A stretch of DNA of 64,000 nt. Source: JAXLYE01 sp046351595. GTDB taxonomy: Bacteria; Myxococcota_A; Polyangia; Palsa-1104; JAEUJZ01. Made by a program: the position numbers and the translations under genes. The DNA is taken from the NCBI GenBank assembly GCA_046351595.1, contig JAXLYE010000002.1, forward strand, positions 1,550,001 to 1,614,000. Direction: 5' to 3'. The notes under the pieces were generated by a model. That model saw nothing but the letters and a program-made list of their open reading frames with translations, was not told where the DNA came from and did no database searches. This document shows positions 58,861 to 64,000 of the stretch, piece after piece (the stretch's first letter is position 1; each line of letters opens with the position of its first letter).

Positions 58861-61749
58861 CTACAGCTCGGCGAGCACGGCGCGCAGCTCATCGCCCAGG
58901 CGCATGCGCAGCCGGTCGGCGATCTGCACCGCCTCGCGCAGGGCCGCGCGCGCCGAGCCGCGCTTGCCGCGCTCGATGAGGTGGCGACCGAGCGCCGCCA
59001 GCGCGTGCGCGAGGTTGGCCTGGTCGTCGATCTCGCGCAAGAGCGCCACGGCGCGGCGGAAGCAGTCCCAGGCCGGCGGCTCGCCCTCGGCGCTCTCGTC
59101 GAACAGCGTCGCGGCGTGGGCCTCGCCGAGCGCCAGCAGGGCGCGGCCGATGACCGGCTTCAGGCCGCTCTGCTGCGCCTGATCGAGCGCCTTTTCGCAC
59201 AGCGCCACCGCGCCCTGCTGATCGCCGCGGCGCAGCCGGATGAGCCCGAGCAGCCGCTTGATCTCGGCGAGCACCAGGCGATCCGTCAGCCGCTGCGCGA
59301 CCGCGCTCGCCCGCACAAGGCGCGCCTCGGCCTCGTCGAGCAGGCCCTCGTACAAGAGCGCCTCGCCGAGGTGACACTCGACCCAGGCGAGCAGCGACGT
59401 CGGGCCGAGCGGCTCGCACAGCGGCAGCGCCTCTTCGAAGCGCGCGCGCGCCGACACCACCTCGCCGCGCAAGAGGTCGACGCAGCCCAGCGCATCGAGG
59501 CCGGCCGCGTGCAGGCTGGGGTCGCCGTCGTGCTTGCGCAGCGCCTCCTCGAAGCACCCCACGGCCGGATCGATGAGTCCGCGCAATAGTTCGATAAAAC
59601 CGATATGGAGCAGCGACGTCGCGACCTTGCGCCGGTCGCCCAGGCGCCGCCGCAGCTCGAGCGCGCGCGCCGAGTGGTCGAGCGCCTCGCCGAGCCGCCC
59701 GAGCAGCCACTGCACCTGCCCCAGGTCGTCGAGCGCGTCGGCGCGGCCGCCGTCGTCCCCGAGGTCCTGGAACATCGCCATGGCGCGGGTCAGAAGGTCG
59801 ATGGCCTGGACCGGATCGCCCTTGTGGCGATGGATGTCGCCCATCCAGTACAGCGCCCGCGCCGCCTGCGCCCGCGAGGCCATCGCGAACGACAGCCGCA
59901 CCGCGCGCTCGCACGCCCGCAGCGCCGCGTCCAGGTCGCCGAGCGTCCGCAGCACCTCGGCGGACTTCATCCACAGCGTCACCTGCGCGCCGAGATCCAC
60001 GGCGTCGGTACAGGCGAGCGCCCGCAGGAGCAGCCGCGGCGCCCGCGACAGCGCGCCGCGCTCGATCGAGAGCTCGGCCGCGCGGTGGTAGCGCCGCGCC
60101 GCCTCGGCGCCGTAGCCCGCGCGCTCCAGGTGCCGCGCCACCACCTCCTTGACCTCCTCGCGGTCGCCGCCGCGCGCGAGCTCGAGCCGCTGCGCGATCA
60201 GGTGGTGGCAGCGCCGCCGCCGCTCGGGCGCGATGCCGCTGTAGACGACCTCCTGCCACGGCGGGTAGGCGAAGCGGTACTCGCGCTCGCCCGCGATCTG
60301 GCTGTGCGGCCGCGGCAGCAGCACGCCCTGGCTGATCAGCTGATCGAGCAGCTCCACCACCGACGTCGCGATCAGGTCGCTGCCGCCCAGCACGTCGCTG
60401 AGCTCGGGCCCCTCGGGGGCGCCGTCGCCCGCGCCCTGCTGCGTGATGCCCGTGGCCTGACAGCGCGCCAGCATCAGCAGCATGCCGGTGTGGAAGTGCT
60501 CGCCGCAGACGGCCGCGTGCTCCAAGAGCTCGCGCGAGGCCGGCGCCATCGCCTGCCAGCGCGCCGCGACCAGGCCGTCGAAGCTGTCGGGCAGGGGCTG
60601 CTCGGCCAGGCGATCGTGGTCCCACTGCGGCAGGAGCGAGCCGCTGCTGTCGCTCGGTAGCCACGAGAGCACGCCGGTCTCGACGAGCAGCCGCACCAGC
60701 TCGACCACCGCGCGCGGCGAGCCCTCGGCGGTCTGCATCACGTGCTCGAGCAGCCGCGGCGGCAGCTCGTCGGGCTCGCTGCCGACGACCGCGCCGAGCA
60801 GCTCCGCGGTCTCCTCCGGCGGCATCGGCAACAGCTCGATGGGCTCGGGCTTGATCACGGCGCCGCCGAAGTCCGGGAACGCGTCGAGCAGCTCGGGCCG
60901 CGCGGCCAGGCCGATGACCACCGGCAGGTCGGCCAGCCCGTCGAGCAGGTAGCTGACCAGGGCCATCGTCTCGGGCGTCGCGTGCTCCATCTCGTCGAGC
61001 AGGAGCACCAGCGGGCCGCGCCGCGCCTCGGCCGCGAGGAACCGCCGCAGCGCCAGGTGCAGCCGCGGCTCGCTGCGCATGAGCGAGATGCTGCCCGTGA
61101 GCGGGCCGCCGTCGGGCACCGGCAGCTGCAGCAGCTCGCCGAGCACGTTGGCGACCTCGGTGGCGCGCACCGCCGGCAGGAGCGTCCGGCACACGCGCAC
61201 CAGCTTGTCGCGCGCCGCGTTCGCCGGCTCGTGGGGAAGGAGGTCGCAGCGCCGGCGCAGCAGCTCGACGAAGACGCTGAACGGCCCCGCGCCCTCGCCG
61301 CCCATGCGCGCGAGCAGCACGCGCTCCCGCGAGAGCGCCAGGTGCTGCACGATCAGGCGCCGCAGCTCGCGCAAAAGGCGCGTCTTGCCCAGCCCCGGCG
61401 CCCCGACCAGAAGGAAGCTGCGCAGCCGCGACTCTTCGCTGACGCCCTCGACCAGCCGGGCCAGGGCCTGCAGCTCGGCGCTGCGCCCGCACCAGGGCAC
61501 CTCGCTGTCCGGCGTTTCTTCAGGGCCCAACGGCGTTGGCGGGCCGAGCGGCGTCGGCGGGCCCGGCGGCGGGGTCGACGAGGCGGAGCTGGCCGGCATC
61601 GGCCCGTCGGGCGCAAACGCCGACGGCGGCCCGCCCAGCGCGGCGAACGGATCGAAGTCGAGCCGCGGCACCTGCGCGGTGCGACAGCTTCCACATATCT
61701 CGGTGCCCTCGGGGACGGGCGCTTGGCAGCTCTGGCAGCGGCTCCGCAT
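58861..61749 (-). CDS. Large ATPase-TPR signalling protein with N-terminal zinc ribbon
   Basis: 962 aa. A Cys4 zinc ribbon (C5, C8, C19, C22) is followed by a Pro/Gly linker and an AAA/STAND-type ATPase (about 100-560): Walker A GAPGLGKTR (about 113), Walker B LVLLLDEMEHA (about 250). Then about 400 residues of TPR repeats (ARALYWMGDIHRHKGDPVQAI, GRADALDDLGQVQWLLGRLGEALD). This resembles the ATPase-TPR module often fused to Hanks kinases or cyclases in myxobacteria, here without either. A STAND regulator that switches on ligand binding is the natural inference. ATG 61749; the frame is open to 61953 but that part is not protein-like. Confidence 0.85.
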   Translation of the reverse strand: MRSRCQSCQAPVPEGTEICGSCRTAQVPRLDFDPFAALGGPPSAFAPDGPMPASSASSTPPPGPPTPLGPPTPLGPEETPDSEVPWCGRSAELQALARLVEGVSEESRLRSFLLVGAPGLGKTRLLRELRRLIVQHLALSRERVLLARMGGEGAGPFSVFVELLRRRCDLLPHEPANAARDKLVRVCRTLLPAVRATEVANVLGELLQLPVPDGGPLTGSISLMRSEPRLHLALRRFLAAEARRGPLVLLLDEMEHATPETMALVSYLLDGLADLPVVIGLAARPELLDAFPDFGGAVIKPEPIELLPMPPEETAELLGAVVGSEPDELPPRLLEHVMQTAEGSPRAVVELVRLLVETGVLSWLPSDSSGSLLPQWDHDRLAEQPLPDSFDGLVAARWQAMAPASRELLEHAAVCGEHFHTGMLLMLARCQATGITQQGAGDGAPEGPELSDVLGGSDLIATSVVELLDQLISQGVLLPRPHSQIAGEREYRFAYPPWQEVVYSGIAPERRRRCHHLIAQRLELARGGDREEVKEVVARHLERAGYGAEAARRYHRAAELSIERGALSRAPRLLLRALACTDAVDLGAQVTLWMKSAEVLRTLGDLDAALRACERAVRLSFAMASRAQAARALYWMGDIHRHKGDPVQAIDLLTRAMAMFQDLGDDGGRADALDDLGQVQWLLGRLGEALDHSARALELRRRLGDRRKVATSLLHIGFIELLRGLIDPAVGCFEEALRKHDGDPSLHAAGLDALGCVDLLRGEVVSARARFEEALPLCEPLGPTSLLAWVECHLGEALLYEGLLDEAEARLVRASAVAQRLTDRLVLAEIKRLLGLIRLRRGDQQGAVALCEKALDQAQQSGLKPVIGRALLALGEAHAATLFDESAEGEPPAWDCFRRAVALLREIDDQANLAHALAALGRHLIERGKRGSARAALREAVQIADRLRMRLGDELRAVLAEL

Positions 61750-61920
61750 CGGGTGATGCGTAGCCCGTCTGCGCCGCGGGGTGCAAGTGCAGATTCCTGC
61801 GCGCCCACCCGCCGCGGGCCTGCGCGCGCCCCGCCCCGCGGCGACCGTCCCCGCCGGGAGTCGACCGTCGAAAACGGCCGCGGCACGGGCCGCTGCGGCC
61901 GGTGCCAGGGCGCAGGCCTC

Positions 61921-62034
61921 ATGCACAGGGAACCAGACTTTGTCCGGTGACAAACCCGCGCGGGGAGCGCGCGGCGGGGGGAGGCTCGTCGAGCTCTGCT
62001 CGACGAGGGGGCACGGGAAAGTGCCCCCTGTATA
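61921..62034 (+). repeat. Element A, full copy (A2)
   Basis: Third hairpin CTCGTCGAGC/GCTCGACGAG and fourth GGGGGCAC/GTGCCCCC with a GGGAAA loop; ends TGTAT. Unlike the other two full copies it lies between divergent genes. Confidence 0.85.
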
Positions 62035-62164
62035 AGAAAAAAAACGGCAAAAAATTTGCTCGCTTGATCGACCGACCCCAGCATGGGCGCGTGTCTGTGG
62101 GCACCGATCTAAATAGCCACATAACGCCGTCGCGACAGCGCCATAAGCGCGGCGAAGTGCTGGC

Positions 62165-62183
62165 TATGATTGAAACGTTTCAA
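62165..62183 (+). promoter_or_regulatory. -10 hexamer overlapping a 14-bp palindrome before dam
   Basis: TATGAT (62165-62170) runs into the perfect palindrome TTGAAACGTTTCAA (62170-62183), which covers the predicted transcription start. A half-site-like GGTTTCA follows at 62186. It looks like an operator for a dimeric repressor. The -35 region is not obvious. Confidence 0.5.
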
Positions 62184-62363
62184 GAGGTTTCACAGGCGCA
62201 GGACCTCGGTCACGGGCTCCACCACGGCCGACCGGCTGCCGAGCGGGCCGCGCCCCATGCCGGCCCCGCTGCAGACCCCGATGCCGGCCCCGGCACCAAG
62301 CGGCCGAGGCGTGCGCGCGGCGCTTCCGCTGCGGCCGCCTACCGTGCGAACATCTCTGCCGAG

Positions 62364-63254
62364 ATGATCTCGCCAGCCAGGGGGGCCGGGGTCGGGGGCG
62401 CGAAGGTGAACCCGGTGGGGCCGCGGCCGTTCCTCAAGTGGGCCGGCGGCAAGCGCCAGCTGTTGCCCGAGCTTCTGGCCCGGCTGCCGGCCTCGTTCCG
62501 TCGCTACCACGAGCCGTTCCTGGGCGGCGGCGCGCTGTTCTTCGCGCTCGCCGAGCGCGGCCACGAGGGCGCCCGCGGCGCCGTCCTGTCCGACGTCAAC
62601 CCCGAGCTCGTCAACGCCTATAAGGTCGTGCGCGATCGCGTCGAGACGCTCATCACGCTGCTCGGCGCATTCCGCAATGAAGAAGAGTTTTATTACCAGG
62701 TTCGTGAGCAGGACCCGAGCCAGCTCGATCCCGTGCAGCGGGCGGCGCGCCTCATCTACTTGAATAAGACCTGCTTCAACGGCTTGTTTCGCGAAAACCG
62801 GAACGGGCGATTCAACGTTCCGTTTGGCCGATACCGCCAGCCGCTGATCTGCGCACCGAACGAGCTGCGTGCCGCCAGCAAGGCGCTGCGCGGCGCCTCG
62901 ATCGAGCGCCGCCCGTTCGAGGCCGCCCTGGATCTGGCCGGCCCCGGCGACTTCGTCTACTGCGACCCGCCCTACGCGCCGATCAGCCGCACCGCCTCGT
63001 TCACCGGCTACACCGGCGGCGGCTTCGACGAGGCGGCGCAGCGGCGCCTGGCCGAGCGCGTGCGCAGCCTCGGCGCCGCCGGCGTGCACGTGCTGGTCTC
63101 GAACTCGTGGGTGCCGCTGACGCAGTCGCTGTACGACGGGCTGCGCATCGAGAAGGTGCTCGCCAGCCGGGCCATCAACAGCCGCGGCGACCGGCGCGGC
63201 AAGGTGCCCGAGCTGCTGGCCGCCGCCGGCCCCGCGGGCTCGACGGGCTGCTAA
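62364..63254 (+). CDS. dam: Dam-type DNA adenine methyltransferase (D12 class)
   Basis: 296 aa. N6-adenine methylase, most likely at GATC by family. PFLKWAGGKRQLL (23-34) and EPFLGGGALFF form the SAM-binding region; FVYCDPPYAP (DPPY about 200) is the catalytic motif. Starts at 62166 (ATG) or 62407 (GTG) are possible; 62364 is chosen because the sequence before it is low-complexity. The 62640-62840 stretch is noticeably lower in GC than neighbours (gaagaagagttttattacc and similar), suggesting transfer. No restriction nuclease gene adjoins, so it looks solitary and possibly regulatory. Confidence 0.88.
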   Translation: MISPARGAGVGGAKVNPVGPRPFLKWAGGKRQLLPELLARLPASFRRYHEPFLGGGALFFALAERGHEGARGAVLSDVNPELVNAYKVVRDRVETLITLLGAFRNEEEFYYQVREQDPSQLDPVQRAARLIYLNKTCFNGLFRENRNGRFNVPFGRYRQPLICAPNELRAASKALRGASIERRPFEAALDLAGPGDFVYCDPPYAPISRTASFTGYTGGGFDEAAQRRLAERVRSLGAAGVHVLVSNSWVPLTQSLYDGLRIEKVLASRAINSRGDRRGKVPELLAAAGPAGSTGC

Positions 63255-63288
63255 ACCGCGCCCCAGATGAAACCTGAAGTTTTGCGAT

Positions 63289-63362
63289 AGGCGGGGGTGA
63301 CGCCGGAGGCAGGGCTCCCGACGCGCAAGCGGCGGGATGCCGCAGGCGGCAGGACCCGCGCC
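63289..63362 (-). repeat. Element B, copy 2
   Basis: Reverse-oriented partner of 31451-31519, about 85% identical over some 60 bp by eye. Hairpins CCCGACGC-GCAA-GCGGCGGG and TGCCGC/GCGGCA are visible in this copy. It lies between dam and the convergent last gene. Confidence 0.7.
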
Positions 63363-63388
63363 GATCCGTATCTCGTGCGGGGCGTGGT

Positions 63389-64000
63389 TTAGCGGTTCGC
63401 GAGCTCGCGCGCGGCGCGCTGCCTGCGGTCCTTGTCGAGCTCCGCCGCGGACTCGCGGTTGCCGTCGGGGCGGGTGACCAGGCCGCGGGCGAGGAGCTGC
63501 TCGCGGCGCTCCTGCTCGCGGCGGCGCTCGCCCGGTGACAGGGCGCGGGCCTCGTCGAAGCCGATGCGCGAGCTGCCGCGGGCGCTGCCCTCGACGGCGT
63601 CGAGCATGGCCGTGTCCACCGACGGGTAGCCGCGCCCGCGCAGGTGCGCCGCGAAGTCCTGGGCGCGCTGCGCGCTGTAGTGCCAGATGTCGCCCGTCGG
63701 GTAGCGCAGGATCTCGGACTTCACGGTGCGCAGCACCACGCCGCGCTCGTCGAGGGGCAGGGCCGTCAGGTTGTGGCGGAAGCTGTGCCCATAGCGGAAC
63801 CACGACTCGGCGTTGGACAGGTAGATGACCCGCACCGGCACGCCGGCCGCGCGCGCCGCCTGCGCGATCTGCTGCACCGTGTGCGAGCCGTTGAGGTCCC
63901 CCAGCCGCGCGACGACGCGCCCGCGCTGCATCAGGCCGCGGATCGCCGCGTACTTGGCGTCGTCGCCGAGCCAGGTGTGCGGGCGGCCGCGCTGCTTCTG
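63389..64000 (-). CDS. Truncated gene at window edge (LIC_10091-like)
   Basis: At least 204 aa; the 5' end lies outside the window (the frame is open to base 64000: QRGRPHTWLGDDAKYAAIRG). The visible part has VRVIYLSNAESWFRYG and FRHNLTALPLDERGVVLRTV, recalling the LIC_10091 family of bacterial proteins of unknown, perhaps methyltransferase-related, function; I am not certain. The C-terminus is highly charged (RRREQERREQLL), probably coiled coil. Confidence 0.6.
   Translation of the reverse strand, partial: QKQRGRPHTWLGDDAKYAAIRGLMQRGRVVARLGDLNGSHTVQQIAQAARAAGVPVRVIYLSNAESWFRYGHSFRHNLTALPLDERGVVLRTVKSEILRYPTGDIWHYSAQRAQDFAAHLRGRGYPSVDTAMLDAVEGSARGSSRIGFDEARALSPGERRREQERREQLLARGLVTRPDGNRESAAELDKDRRQRAARELANR

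Overview
The window is about 70% GC, gene-dense DNA. It probably comes from a member of the Myxococcota (Polyangia-like deltaproteobacteria). This rests on Hanks-type kinases fused to TPR or PEGA regions, a kinase/TPR/lipoprotein gene set, secreted Cys-rich von Willebrand A, FG-GAP and DUF4331 proteins, a DUF4388 protein and many lipoproteins. No phage, transposase, CRISPR array, rRNA or tRNA gene was found.

Layout. 1-5.4 kb: a nucleoside-salvage cluster (thymidine phosphorylase, purine nucleoside phosphorylase, cytidine deaminase, a TrzA/MtaD-type deaminase) followed by a GNAT protein. 5.5-12.2 kb: a lipoprotein, a DUF5939/class III cyclase-like protein that appears to lack a metal-binding Asp, two RRM RNA-binding proteins, an MpaB/DUF2236 oxygenase and a secreted vWA protein. 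12.3-17.4 kb: a translationally coupled run (small conserved protein, RluA-type pseudouridine synthase, PgeF laccase-domain protein, a Pro/Ala-rich protein), then an OmpR-type two-component pair. 17.6-31.4 kb: an OPA-type transporter, a candidate 6S RNA, a Nudix hydrolase, a ferredoxin/GNAT pair, a PHB-depolymerase-type esterase, a sterol-desaturase-family membrane enzyme, a kinase-TPR protein, PdxH and adenosine deaminase. 31.5-41.9 kb: a molybdopterin oxidoreductase, threonine dehydratase, a possible NlpC/P60-like protein, a quinone-oxidoreductase-type MDR, Ffh with an unusual M domain, a dienelactone hydrolase and two unknowns. 42.7-44.2 kb: two secreted DUF4331-type proteins. 56.8-64 kb: a PI-PLC-like lipoprotein, a large ATPase-TPR protein, a solitary Dam-type methylase and a gene running off the window.

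The most unusual stretch is 44.3-56.7 kb. A single ancestral operon (protein kinase, TPR protein, lipoprotein) appears to have been opened twice. The kinase is cut inside its catalytic domain by about 5.5 kb carrying a DUF4388/roadblock-like gene and a NarL-type two-component pair, with an exact 12-bp in-frame direct repeat (CAGTACGCGCTC) at both edges. The lipoprotein is cut by about 2.7 kb carrying a STAS-like gene, an FG-GAP gene and a glyoxalase-fold gene, again with short in-frame direct repeats. No transposase or integrase lies in either segment.

Two families of dispersed intergenic repeats were also found. Element A (about 113 bp, three full copies and one partial) has four hairpins, compensatory base changes and short terminal inverted repeats. 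Element B (about 65 bp, two copies) has a GCAA-capped hairpin. Several genes have a TAnnnT -10 hexamer exactly 6-7 nt before the start codon, which suggests leaderless mRNAs.
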